The notes below the pieces were generated by a model, which ran no database searches, was not told where the DNA came from, and worked only from the letters and a program-made list of their open reading frames with translations. This document shows positions 26,412 through 52,505 of a DNA stretch of 64,000 bases, in pieces. Every line of letters begins with the position of its first letter. The stretch's first letter is position 1. The DNA is from Piscicola geometra (Eukaryota; Annelida; Clitellata; Hirudinida; Piscicolidae). The position numbers and the translations under genes were made by a program. The stretch covers positions 8,264,605-8,328,604 of the forward strand of contig OX030956.1 of the NCBI GenBank assembly GCA_943735955.1, given 5' to 3'.

Positions 26412-28898
26412 ATGTTAAGTGTTTCAAACAAACAGAACACTAATGAAAAAGAAGTAAAAATCATCGATGATGATGTTTACTTACAAGTGAGTGTTATATA
26501 GAATTTAAACTTTAAACATTAATAAGCTTTTACGAAATAGTAAATTAAATACAATTCCCCAATTTATAAACTAACTATTAAAATATTAAATCAAACCTCA
26601 AATTTTTACAATGATTTATTTTTAAACAGAATGTTGAAAAGATCATTGTAAGGGATTTCTTTCCGGATCTACCAAAACTAGAAACGCAAGTGAGGTACAT
26701 AGAAGCACTGGACAGGAACAACACTCAACAACTCTCACAACTACCTCCCAAGCCTACTAGTGAGATTATTAAATTATTGACACAATGAAAATACTTACCC
26801 CATCATCACAGTATTATCAATTTGTTATGTTAAAAATTTCTTATAAAACTTAACTCTATTGTTTTTAATTTAACTGTTACTTTTTTTATATAATTCTTTC
26901 AAAACTTCACCAATCTGCAGAGGCTTCTCCATTGCAGTATGCGACGCCTCAGGCGGCAGCACCACCCACCCCTCTCATCAGGCCTTCTGACGACCTCCAC
27001 GACCCCCTCCCAGTCACCCACAATGCTCTGAGCAAGAAGGAAGGTACTTCTATCACTCCACTTCACATCTATTTATCCACAATTCTCAAACCATTTTACC
27101 TACCTTCTCTTACACAATGTGCATGCACCTAACCACGAGATATACTGAAACTGAGATGATTTAAAAACTGGAATATTTTCACACCCAACCACCACCATCT
27201 CTGCTGTGACTACACAGAAGCACGAATTGAAAAGATGTCGCTGAACGAGTACATGAGCAGGTACACGAGTGAGGACAACGCCAACCTGGTCGAGATGGTC
27301 GAGGAGACGCGACTGAAGAAACAGGCTGCCAACCAGGGATACCAACAAAGACAACTCGAAATAGGGGTGGGTTGTACTACTTTTTATCAAAGTTATGTAT
27401 TTGGAATGTAGCTTTATAAGCATGATACTGCATCAACGCTGAAGTAGATCGTTAATTGCTTTGTGTGACGTCACACTTGCAGGAGAGTTCAAAAGCCAAG
27501 TTTTGGGATTATGAGCAGAAGAATGCGGTGATGTACACGCCTGAAGGTACTTGAATACTCTACCACAACATGTCCTTTAGGAGTACTTGCACTTACATTC
27601 TATCAAAAAAGTATTATAATAATTATGGACAAAACTGCGCAGTAGCACAAGTCTCCAACACCACCATCTCTACACAGGCGTCGAGTTGTCAGCGGCAGAC
27701 CAACTGGAGCTGAGTCAGTGCAAGAAGCAGACGATCGACCTGAGCAACACTCGCTTCAAAGTTCCCCTCTACAGCGCCAGCACCAAGCCCGCCTCCTGCA
27801 AACACCCTCCTTTGCATGTGGAAGGCAAGATAGGCCTCGATGGCAAGGAGATCCTGCCCTCGTCCACTCCGAGTCTCAAGGGCTACCGCTTCATGGGCAC
27901 CCCTTCGCCTGCCCCTGGTGCCTGTTTCTCTTCATTGTTTTGTTGATGCATTCTAAAGTTTTTAAACTATGTTTAAGTATTCACTAATTTTTGAATTGCC
28001 ATCACACACACACAAGCAACCCCCTACACACACTGACAACACCCCCCCCACACACACACACACACATACACACACACACACACACACAAGCAACCCCCCA
28101 TACACACTGACAACCCCCCACACATAAAACCCACATTGATAATCCCACACATACACACAAACAGGCGTAGACGCGTCACCACTGATGACGTGGGGAGAGA
28201 TCGACAGTACACCATTCCGACTGGACGGTTCAGAGACGCCCGTGAGGGGACCGTCGTTCAGGATCGCTGAGATGTGCAAGAAGGAGAGGATACTACACGA
28301 GTTGACCGGGAAAGTGAACAAGGAGAAGAGGGCACGCAAGGCCGAGGCACTCCGACAGGCCGTCAAGTCCATGGCAGGGTGCGTACGTGTGTGTGTGTGT
28401 GTGTTGTGTGTGGGTGGGGGGAAGGGGGAGAATTTGAGTGGTGTGCTGATTTGAAGGTTGGGTTGATTTATTTAGAGTCGGTCAGTTAAATGCTTGTTTC
28501 AGCGCATCTAACCGCGTGTGATTTGGATTGGTTGCTTTGGTGAATACTATATTGTTTTTTTCCGAACAATATTTACTTTATGCAATCTTCTTCGCTACAA
28601 CAGCACGCCCAGAGCTCGTCTATCGACGACAGAACGTCTTCAGTGCATGTCACCAGCAGCCCAACGAGTGGCGAGCGAAAAACTCAAGCTGGGCTACAGC
28701 AACTTCCTGTACACCTCGGTCACTCCCAGGCGACCATCTTCCAGCAGACTCACTCCAGGCCCCAGAACACCCCGCACTGGCGCTCCTCTGACGCCCAAGC
28801 TCTCGTTGAAACGAAAGGATGCAACGCCCTTGACCGACAACCTCCTCAAACTGCCCCATCAGAGCAACAATTTCCCTAAGGCGTCCGACTTTTTCTGA
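26412..28898 (+). CDS. ESS2: splicing factor ESS2 (DGCR14)
   Basis: Eight exons join in phase to 429 residues (human 476): 26412-26486, 26630-26759, 26921-27043, 27218-27366, 27483-27546, 27678-27917, 28165-28378, 28604-28898. Family blocks appear in order: DDDVYLQNVEKIIVRDFFPD (N-terminal), YMSRYTSEDNA, KFWDYEQKNAVMYTPEGV, NTRFKVP, KIGLDGKEILP, FMGTPSPAPGV, MTWGEIDSTPFRLDGSETP, and the terminal TDNLLKLP with KASDFF. Known relatives are nuclear proteins of spliceosomal C complexes and aid splice-site choice. The gene is compact and the intron before exon 7 holds a short (CA)n. The C-terminus keeps the Ser/Thr-Pro repeats typical of the family. Confidence 0.95.
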
Positions 28899-29157
28899 TA
28901 CTTTCTGTGGCTTGTTTTTACGAAAATTGATACTTTTAATGTTATAAGTATATATTTTAGATATTGTTGGACAGAATTATTTTTGATTGTATGATAAATA
29001 CACACGGTATATAATGGAATTAAAGAAACTAAATCAATTCTCTTGATACTTTTCTCTTTGAAGCGATACATTTCATTTTTGGTTTCACCAATTTTTATTA
29101 TCGTTCTCAAAAATGATCGATAAGTTCAAAATTCGCTAGATAAATTTGCTAAAACGT
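28899..29157. other. convergent 3' ends of ESS2 and CEBPZ
   Basis: Only 259 bp between the two stop codons. ATTAAA near 29019 could serve ESS2, and TTTATT near 29094 (AATAAA on the minus strand) could serve CEBPZ, so the mature 3' ends would nearly touch or overlap. Confidence 0.5.
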
Positions 29158-43026
<13,869 letters not shown>

Positions 43027-43204
43027 GATTTACAACAAGTAAAATCAATTTTAGAGCATGAATTATTGAATTATCGCTAACAAAGAGTTTTGTTGCAGTT
43101 TAGTTTCACTTTTTGAAAGTCGACATTTGTTTTTATTATCGAACAGTTATCGAATTCCAAGTTAAAGACAAATTTAAACATAAATTTCAGCGAAAGTATT
43201 CAAA
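43027..43204. promoter_or_regulatory. CEBPZ/RBM7 bidirectional promoter
   Basis: Only 178 bp lie between the two divergent start codons. No TATA box is obvious; the segment contains TTATCG/CGATAA-like motifs. It must hold both 5' leaders and core promoters. Confidence 0.65.
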
Positions 43205-43765
43205 ATGGATCACATTCAGTTCGACATAAGCGAGGAAGACGAGCACTTGAGGACGCTGTACTGTGGCAACTTGAGCGATAAGGTCACTGAAGAACTTCTC
43301 TACGAGTTGTTTGTGCAGGCTGGTCCGCTCGAGAAGGTCACCATCGTTCCTCAGAGCACCTTTGCCTTTTTGACATTCCTGCATGCAGTCTCAGTGCAGT
43401 ACAGCATTCGTCTGATGGAAGGCGTTAAGTTGTTTGGCAAGACGCTGAATCTGCAGCCACGAAACAAGGGATCTGATGAGGTCTCGAAGAAGTTGTTGAT
43501 GAAGCATCTCGAGTGGAACGAAAAACTCAACAGGTTCTACATTCAGGATCAGCAATTAGAGTATCTCAAGAAGTACCGGATGAATGAAAACCGAAATCAT
43601 CATAATATGTACAATAGCCCATTTGCTGGTGCCCAAAAACAACCACTCTTGGGTGCGCTTTCTCCAGGGTTTCGTATGCAAATGATTTCTAACAATAGTT
43701 TCCATGCAAGGAGCAACTCTAATCACCCTTTCAACTTTATCCAAAACTTTAATAATTTCAAATGA
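43205..43765 (+). CDS. RBM7: RNA-binding protein 7 homologue (NEXT complex subunit)
   Basis: A single exon of 186 codons. One RRM occupies residues 15-90: RNP2 is LYCGNLSDKVTEELLYELF, the linker reads QAGPLEKVTIV, RNP1 is degenerate (STFAFLTFLH), and it ends with YSIRLMEGVKLFGKTLNLQP. This arrangement is that of RBM7/RBM11, whose RRM binds U-rich RNA and recruits the nuclear exosome with ZCCHC8 and MTR4. The C-terminal half is Asn/His-rich and shorter than in human RBM7 (266 residues). No intron is present, so a retrocopy is possible, but the shared promoter with CEBPZ and the intact frame favour the functional gene. Confidence 0.87.
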   Translation: MDHIQFDISEEDEHLRTLYCGNLSDKVTEELLYELFVQAGPLEKVTIVPQSTFAFLTFLHAVSVQYSIRLMEGVKLFGKTLNLQPRNKGSDEVSKKLLMKHLEWNEKLNRFYIQDQQLEYLKKYRMNENRNHHNMYNSPFAGAQKQPLLGALSPGFRMQMISNNSFHARSNSNHPFNFIQNFNNFK

Positions 43766-44252
43766 TAATTATATTGTGTTGTTTTGTCTGGTGGGTCAAC
43801 TGTTTTAGATTTTTATCAGAATATTTCATTTATTAAATTAAACCAAAAATACACTTCAAATCTTGTCACCTCGTATGCAATAGTCACAAATTTAAAGTGC
43901 ACTAAAAATGCTGTTAATTAATATTTGACCTATATAAAAATCAATCTAGCAAATCTAGGCAAGCAGCATAAGAAATATAAAAATAAGTTTCGACTAAGTA
44001 TTTTGTAGCAAAACTAATAACTTAAATAAATTAAAGGTGTATGTAGAAAATATATACCTAAAAATTTGCATTTTTGTGAAAAAAGAAAGTATGAGTAGTA
44101 CTGTAACTCCCATATAGATAAAGATGATGATTGGGATGAAAAATGAAAACTATTGATTTGAGTCTAATAATGATTATGTTATACTGTAACATAAATGGAT
44201 GAAATGTTATTTATAATGCAATGAAAAAGGGACTCGAAAGAGGTAAGTGAGA
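43766..44252. other. convergent 3' region of RBM7 and the KCTD gene
   Basis: AT-rich, nothing beyond likely 3' UTRs. No ORF supported. Confidence 0.5.
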
Positions 44253-45037
44253 CTAGTTTGAAGAGGAGGGAAGATGCCAGAGGTATCGATGCACCATGTA
44301 CGAGCCCTCCGAGTTGGTGGAGTTGTTGAAGGAGGTGTTGAGGAGTTTCCAACCAAGTGAAGACAAGTGGTGCAAGAAGACCATCTTCAAGCCACCTCTG
44401 CTGCTCACGTTGATTGTCCGGTAGGTTGAGTCTCCAGTCTGTGGTGTTTGTGAAAAGATGATGATTCAGTAGTTTAATTGTTAAAAAAATTTTAAATGAT
44501 CCATTTGATTAAAAAGACACAAACCTGCAGTTCCTTGATGGACTTTTCGGGTAGAGGTAGGCTGAGGAGGATGTGTGTGGGGCCGGAGAGAACCACTCCA
44601 CTGTTCTTCAGCTCTGTGTTGATGCCCTTTGGAGGGTCCGAATAGAAGCGGTAGAAATATGCGGTCTCTTCACAGTCGAGGAGCTCTAAGTAAAAACCTG
44701 CAGAGTGCTCATTGTTGTCTTTCTTTTGCTTTAAGGCTGCCAAAGCACTGCTGAAGGCGGGTATTTGGTAGAAATCTGCTTCAACTTCTAAAAGTTCAAA
44801 CTCTTCGAAGTTATGCGGCAAAGTCAAATGACCAGACCTGAGAAAGTTTAGAATGTATTTGAAGATGTGGCCATCCCTGTCAATGAAGTAGTGGCCGTTG
44901 TGGTCGAGGTTGGTTGGAGTGTAGTGGCCACCGAACATTGCTGCAAGCATAGAGTCTGCATACTTGATGAGAGTGGACTTGGAGGTGGTGTAAAGCACAC
45001 CCCCCACGTTTAAGGTTATAACTTGATTGCTTGACAT
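44253..45037 (-). CDS. BTB/T1-domain KCTD family protein
   Basis: Two exons, 45037-44525 and 44438-44253, give 232 residues. Residues 5-100 are a T1/BTB domain: ITLNVGGVLYTTSKSTL, DSMLAAMFGG, YFIDRDGHIFKYILNFLRSG, LEVEADFYQIPAF, all typical of KCTD proteins, which act as Cullin-3 substrate adaptors or signalling scaffolds. The C-terminal part (YFYRFYSDPP, HILLSLPLPEKS, SSLGWKLLNTSF) resembles the second domain of small KCTDs but I cannot assign the subfamily (KCTD6/21/11- or KCTD7/14-like). Splicing after KELQ is in phase 0 with CAG|GTTTGT and CACAG. Short AT-rich DNA precedes the start. Confidence 0.9.
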
Positions 45038-46458
45038 TTTGACAAAATGATTTTATGTTAGCAAAATATGAATGTAAAGTTCATTAAATTAAGTATATTT
45101 AATTTAGAATATTAAATATACATTTTTAATTCAAAAAATAATTCACATAATTTTCATAATAGAAAAGTAAGTTTGCTTCAGTTTTGAAATAATAAAAATT
45201 TAACAATTAAATAACCAAAGAACTATAAAAAAATTCTAAAAAGTTAATTACTATAATAATCAAATATAATTAATTATAATTTGTGTTAATTAAATTGAAC
45301 TATTTATAGGATTCCTTATTTTATGTTTATGAGACATAAAAAACTGTATGAATTTATAAGATTAAACTAATTCAATATTCATGAGATGAAATGGATTTCA
45401 ATAAACCAGTTTATAAACTAAGTTGATAAAATAAGTTTACAAACCAACCTCGTTGTAACTGTTACTTTCCGTGTTTTTTCAACCCCTTCAGTGAAGCTGG
45501 AGTGACGTCTCCAGGGCACAAGCCTAGACAAGGGAATATAAAAGATAAGTTGTAGCCCATGCAGCAGACCCCCCTCTATACGCTTTGTAGTGATTCCAAG
45601 TCGAAGGCAAAGCAGATACATCTTGAACCAGCAGCGAGTTGCTGAGAATGACTTGAGTCAATTGTGAGCGAAGTTAAACTGCCTTGGGAACTCACAATCC
45701 CGACTTTAATAGAAATTGACTCCCTTAGCTTCTGATTACCCAAAGACAAAGCAAAAGAACGATAACCCTGGCTGGGAGACTGATGAGGTAATACCATTTG
45801 TCTAAGGGGCTTCCTTAGACTATGCAAGAGCGGTTTCTCGCACAGTTATAGCATCTACCCTGTTTCTCCTGTGCTGGACGTTGACACTCTGATGTGTTCA
45901 TCCACCCTTAATCAGTTTTTGTTCTTCGTGCTGTTGGGCTACCAAAAACTCTCCACACCAAAATATTCAAGTTATCGTGGCAAAAGGGTAGGAGGGCCAT
46001 TTTAGTCGCCGTTCACTCGACCATGATACAGGTTTAAACCATACAGTTGTAGTTACCGTATAAGTCATTGCTTCACATAGCGCCAGAGGCTGCTTCTGAG
46101 GGTGGAAGAAATAGCCACGTCCCATTTACAACTACCACCCGCTTCAAGCTGGGGAGCCCCCAGTCAGATAAGTGTTGTTCCGTCACAGTTTAAATCTTTG
46201 GGCTCAGAACGCTGCAATACTCGACAAACCCTTCTTCAAGCTGCGCACTTGAACTGTGAGAATACACGCGCCAGAGCTATCTCACGACCTCCAGATGATA
46301 TGTGATGCCCGAAAGACCGCAGTTACCAACGATGAACTCGTGAGACTCCAAGTTGACATCGCCACACGGCGAAAGACTCGGCGGGCTATTTCTGAGAAAA
46401 ATACTGAAATACTTCTATCACATCGTTTTCGTTCCAGTGCTGAGGCTAGCAAGCAAGT
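45038..46458. other. AT-rich spacer, then probable retrotransposon relic
   Basis: 45038-45420 is AT-rich without features. From about 45420 composition changes to mixed sequence with small open pieces on both strands (for example AHLNCENTRARAISRPPD at about 46240-46300 and RRKTRRAISEKNTEILLS at about 46360-46430), which continue after the hAT insertion into reverse-transcriptase remains. I read this as the upstream part of the same dead LINE. Confidence 0.45.
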
Positions 46459-46466
46459 GCGCTAAT

Positions 46467-46846
46467 CCTGGGCGGCGATCCTGGGGGGGTCCTGGGGTCC
46501 GGATCCCCCCACTTTTTGGTAGTTAAGGGTTCTGCCTTAATGTGGACCCCCCCCCCCCACTTTTTTCAATAAAAACATTTATAACTCTTGTTTTGATGCG
46601 AACATAATCGTCAAACATAGCATAAAACAGATTTTTAAAACATATTAATACATTGTGAGTATCTGTAGTTATATTTATAGCTGTCTAAAATAGAACTTTT
46701 CATTGTATACTTAATATTCGTATAAAGACAGAAGTTAGAATTTTTTTAAGGGGGTGAAGGGGGGGGGGTCTGGACCCCAAAACCCCCCCAAGATCGTCCA
46801 TGCTGGTTAGGACCCTTCTAAGATTTTCAGCAGATCGCCGCCCCTG
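46467..46846. mobile_element. 380-bp hAT-type MITE nested in a LINE relic
   Basis: Terminal inverted repeats CCTGGGCGGCGATC and CAGGGGCGGCGATC (12 of 14 match) are flanked by an 8-bp duplication, GCGCTAAT, at 46459-46466 and 46847-46854. Poly-C/poly-G runs lie just inside both ends and can pair. There is no coding capacity. The intact duplication shows it entered the LINE relic after that had landed. Confidence 0.88.
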
Positions 46847-46854
46847 GCGCTAAT

Positions 46855-47760
46855 GACAGCTATGTGAAAAGATTCAGCAACTATCCGATACTGGAGACCT
46901 CAAGGGCTTATCCAAAATCAAAATCTGGGTTCCGTGCCGAAATATCACCCATAGATATGATCTTTACACCCAGGCAATTGCAAGAAGAAAGCAGAGAATA
47001 ACACAAGCCCTTTTTTTTATTCATCATAGACCTGACTAAAGCGTTTGATCTTGTAAGCATAGATGAACTTTTAACAATTTTGGCTATGATTGGATGCCCA
47101 ACGAAATTCTTGAGCGTGATACAGTCGTTCCATGACAATATGAAAGGCACTGTGCAGTATGGTGGGTCGACATCAAGTGCTTTTGAAATCCGCAGTGGCG
47201 TTAAGCATGGCTGTGCTCTTACTTCCAATCTCTGACATCTTCTTTGCTGGTATGCTGAAACGTGCCTTTAGAGAATCAATCAAAAGTGTATATCTTCACT
47301 CTTGGTCAGACGGCAGTCTTTACAACCTGTCTCGCTTGAAAGAAAAACACGAAACGACGATCAGAAACATGTTCTTTGCAGATAATGCTGCTCTGGTTAT
47401 CTACTCTGAATCAAAACAGTAAAGCCTATTCGACGAGTTCAGCCTAACAGTCAGAAAAAGGTTTTAGCGCTTCCTACATGCGTTGTCGTTGTCTTCGAAA
47501 CGTGCTTGGAATCTCATGGAGAGACTGCGGTAAAAAAATAATACGCTCTTCTCCGTCAAAGACGTCTTCGATGGTTGGGACATGTACGTCAGATGGATGA
47601 GGGCCAACTTCCCGAGGATGTTCTATTTGGTGAGATTGCCTCAGGTTGGAGAGCAACTGGTAGGATACACCTTAGCTACAAGAACGTCTGCAAGTTTGAT
47701 CTCAAGTTCACAGAGATCGACTTCACCACTTTGGAATCGCTAGGAGACAATTGGAGATAA
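46855..47760 (+). pseudogene. non-LTR retrotransposon reverse-transcriptase relic
   Basis: Broken plus-strand frames in LINE order: TKAFDLVSIDELLTILAMIG and STSSAFEIRSGVKHGCAL (RT fingers/palm), FADNAALV (decayed YADD region), then RWLGHVRQMDEGQLPEDVLF near the end, the typical C-terminal block of RTE/jockey-like pol proteins. Frameshifts and stops break it. Confidence 0.75.
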
Positions 47761-47872
47761 GTTGTGCGTGTGGGACGGGAAGTGGAAGAAGATTCGCTAG
47801 CCTTCCAGTGACAGGCGTTCGTGCTGAAAAGACAATGAATGTAAATGACATATATTTAAAAAAATGCATATA

Positions 47873-48077
47873 TAAATAAATCGTTTTAGAGTATTTATTG
47901 ATGTTTTTCCTCATATCAGACTCATATAAATTGTTAATGTTATTCATATATATATATATATATATATAATTGTTATTTTTATTCATAAATAATATATATA
48001 TATGAATAACATTAACAATTTTATATGAGTCTGATAAGAGGAGAAACATCCATAAATGCTCTAAAACGATTTATTTA
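47873..48077. repeat. long inverted repeat (hairpin) upstream of CYLD
   Basis: Arms of about 80 bp (47873-47955 and 47993-48077) are complementary with few mismatches, from TAAATAAATCGTTTTAGAG at the tip to TTGTTAATGTTATTCATATA beside the loop; the loop is AT-rich with (TA)n. It lies about 115 bp before the CYLD start codon. It could be a foldback MITE, a (TA)-targeting element end pair or a transcribed hairpin. Confidence 0.85.
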
Positions 48078-48191
48078 AAGAGCACTGTCGCATTGCTAGC
48101 TTTGACAATGTTTATTTACACCAATTGTAATTATTGGTCGCTCTGGATTGTCATGTCAGGACAATGCTTGTGCAATCAATAACGTATCAAA

Positions 48192-51100
48192 ATGGCGTTG
48201 AGAAGTGACTTCTTCTTGCTTCTGAAGGACGCCTTCGCGACTTGTGCAGACGACACCCAGCGCAACTCAGTGTCTGTGGCTGCAGGGCACTTGTGGTTTT
48301 CAGAAGGGACAGAGTGCCAAGAAGTCAAGTCTTGTGAGCTGAGCAACGTCACGCTGAAGTTCAAAAAGCACCTATTCGGAAAACTCAACAATGCAGAGTT
48401 CAACCTTCTTCTGCCCATCCAATCCCTCCCTGACCGAATCAACATTGCTGCCGAAAAAAACTTCTTCAAGAATTGTATCAAAATTTACGAACTGTTTTCT
48501 CGTCTGCCTTCCATCGAGGTGTATGCTCTGATATCAAGTTGTACCGACCAACTGGATGAGAGTTATGGCCTTGTCAGGTACATTGGACCTCTGCCCCAGC
48601 TGAGGGGCTACTGGTTTGGAGTGGAACTGCCCTTTGTGAGTTGTTCTTTTCATTCAATTAAAATCTATATTTTAAAAAATTTCAATATTCATGAATGTTT
48701 CTGAAATGACAACAGGCCTATGAAGGACCTGGATCTTGCGATGGCACAGTGGCAGGAGAGCGGTTTTTCGAGTGCCAGCAGAAGTATGGTCTCTTCATCA
48801 GCCTCGACCGCATCATCTCCTTCCACATCAACGACGTCGACGGCGTCTTTGAGAGTGCCGCCACGAGTCCCACCCTTGAGGAGGTGGAGGGCTCCAGAGG
48901 TGACAGGACTGACAAGATGGCCAAGAACACTTCCAATGCTGCAGGTGATTGCATTGATGATGATGTTGTTGATGATGATGATGATAATAAGGATGAGGAT
49001 GATGATGATCATGAGGATGATGATGGTGATGATAATGATGAATATGATTATCATTATAATTTATCTTTATATAATATTTTTTTTTTATTAATTCTATTTT
49101 AGTTATGTCAAATAAAGCTTAAAGCAGAATTCTGATGATGAAGCTTGTTTCATAGCATCACCACCACCATCATCTTCATCACACAATCATCACCACCACC
49201 ATCATCTTCATCACACAATCATCACCATCACCATCAAGACTATCATCACTACTATCATCACTTCCTAATATATATTATAATCATAATCATAATCATTCTT
49301 TACACTTTTCACTTACACCTCACACAAATCATCTCAAATGCAGACAATGACTTGCAAAAGCCTGACATCGAGCTGGGTGAGAGGGTGGTGTGGATAAGTG
49401 ACGAGGGTCCGGAGGTGGGCACAGTGCGCTGGGTGGGCATCCTGCCAGATGCGCGCATCAGAGAGTACAACATAGGAGTCGAATTTGTTAGTTCTCTTCT
49501 CTTCATTTGTCACATCATCTTCTCATAGCTTTGCCAGCCACCATTCTCTCATCACCCTCAACAGCCCCACCACCACTCTTCCACTACCAATTACAACACC
49601 ACCTTCACCACCTTCAACACCACCACCATCACAACCACCCTCAACACCACCACCATCACTCTCAAAATCCTCAACACCACCATGACCTCCACACCACCAA
49701 TCTCAACACCACCACGACCTCAACACCACGACGACCTCCACACCACCAATCTCAACACCACCAATCTCAACACCACCAATCTCAACACCACGACGACCTC
49801 AACACCAACAATCTCAACACCACCACAACTTCATCACCACCAATCTCAACACCACGACGACCTCCACACCACCAATCTTAACACCACCAATCTCAACACC
49901 ACGACGACCTCAACACCAACAATCTCAACACCACCATGACCTCAACACTACCAATCTCAACACCACCACGACCTCAACACCACCATGACCTCAACACTAC
50001 CAATCTCAACACCACCACGACCTCAACACTACCAATTTCAACACCACCACGACCTCAACACCACCAATCTCAACACCACCACGACTTCAACACCACCAAT
50101 CTCAACACCACCAATCTCAACACCACCAATCTCAACACCACCAATCTCAACACCACCACGACCTCAACACTACTAATCTCAACACCACCACGACTTCATC
50201 ACCACCAATCTCAACACCACCACTACTACTTTTATCACCATCATTTTCAACACTACCCTCTACCCCACCAATCACTCATCATTTTCCTAACACCTCAACA
50301 ACTCCACTCTTCTCAATACAACCACCTTCGAAACTGTAACTATCACCACCACTCTCAACACCATAACTATCACCACCACCCTCAACACCATAACTATCAC
50401 CACCACCCTCAACACCATAACTATCACCACCACCCTCAACGCCACTATCCTCACCAATCTCTCACCACCATCACATCTCCTCTCACCACCACTACATTCC
50501 CACCCTCACTTTCTCCCCACCACGACCACCACGACAGGACAGACCGATAGGCACCGGCACGGGCAAGCACATGAACAGGCAACTCTTCCGCACCCTTCAG
50601 AACCACGCCTCCCTCATCCCAGCCATTGGTCTCCTTAAGGCCGTTGAGTTCTATGGTGACCTTGCCTCCATCCCGCCTCCCCCTTTTTACTGTACTTTGG
50701 AAGGGGGGTGGTGGGTAGGGGTAGTTGTTGTGGATGTGAAGTGTCATTGGTAGTGGTGGAATGGGGTTGTTGGTGGTGGTGGTAATGGTGATGGTTGTGG
50801 ATTTTTGAGGAGGATTGGAGGAGGTTAGGTGGTTGTTGGCGATGATGACATGCCTTGACTCATTGATTATCTTCCTTTTGAACAATGAACATGATCCAGA
50901 GGCACTTCTCTCCACTGATTGATCTTATTTTCCTTCCTTCCTGCAGTGACGGAGTTCAACCTGCTCAGTCAACAAAACGCCACAACAAAAATAACACCCT
51001 TTCCCAAACCAGCCACAACACCCACCACCACCATCCCATCCACCCAACAACCCACCAACATCACTCCGCCCAGCCAACCCACCACCACCACTCCCATCAG

Positions 51101-52418
51101 CACCTCACACAACACTTGCACCAGCTGTGGGCCAAATGACACAGGTCAGATCAATATTTGCGCATTTACTCAAAATCACCAAAAGTATTTCTACTTTTGA
51201 ATTTCGTTCTCTTACAGTATTACGGAATTTCTTTATATCAACATTTTTCCAATGCAAGTTTAAGAGCAGAAAACTTAACATTAATTGATAGAGAATTTAA
51301 AAAATGGAAAAAACACAGGAATTCAAATATCGACCGAAGACTCAGATGGCAAGGGCGGTGTGGGGGAGAGGTTGCCGAGTGGTGAGACACCCCGGGGGTT
51401 GGGTGAAGATGGGTCGGGAATAAAAGATAGTTCGGGGATGGAGAGAGGAACAGGGATGGAGAGGGGATCAGGGATGGAGAGAGGAACAGGGATGGAAAGG
51501 GGATCAGGGATGGAAGGGGGCAGGATGGGCGGTTATGAGAACGTCAGGAGGGACGAGCATGGACGCCTCCTCAACACAGACTCCTGTTCATTCGTCGTGA
51601 GTTTTTTTTCTCCATTTCTTTTATGCTAAAGCCTCATCATCGTCATAATCATCATCATCACCATCATCACCATCATCATCATCACTCTTAGGAAATTCTA
51701 AATTTTTACTAAACAATTTGTATCTTCAAAATGTAGGAATTTTATAGTATTCAAGGATGCCTGCACACCATATAATAGAAGATTTGTCGCATCAGCATGC
51801 ATGCACTCACCACCACCACTCAGGTCTCTAGTGATACAGCAGCTACCACCCCTCTCCAACCCCTCCTCCATCATCCCATCTCCTCCCATCACATGGTAAA
51901 CGAAGGCACTGACAAACACAACAAAAGCCTCTTGCACCGCAGTCTCGACGACATCTACACTGACAAGTTAAAGGCCCAAGCATTTGCCACACTCGACCAC
52001 CCATTCAAGCAAGCCACTGACATCATCAGTGACCATACCCGCAGCCAACACACCACTACTACCACCACGGCACAACACCAGCACAACTACTCTTTCCTGA
52101 AGAGTGGGGGCGCTTGCAACAGGGTGGTCGACTGGCAGAGCGGCAGACCTGCGGGCAGTTTCATGGGAGAGCTCGCAAGGGGTGTCGATGCAGCAACCAA
52201 GAGCAACACTTTAGACCTCGCCTACAACAACAACAACAACAACTCCTTCAGCGGCTTCTGCAAGGTCTTCGACGACAATGACGTCATGTTGAGTCTTCCC
52301 TACGCCACCGGTAGGAGCACCTTCTATGGACGAGCCCATGGTGGGTGGTGTGGAACTGGAGATTGACTCCACGCTTTGTCACACACATACATACACTACC
52401 CCACAGGCATAGACCACT

Positions 52419-52505
<87 letters not shown>

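Noticed and set aside
43205..43765. RBM7 as a processed retrocopy
   Set aside because: It is intronless, but has an intact frame, no poly(A) remnant or target duplication that I can see, and a tight shared promoter with CEBPZ.
46908..47228. Minus-strand 106-codon ORF
   Set aside because: It is antisense to reverse-transcriptase remains and has no independent support.
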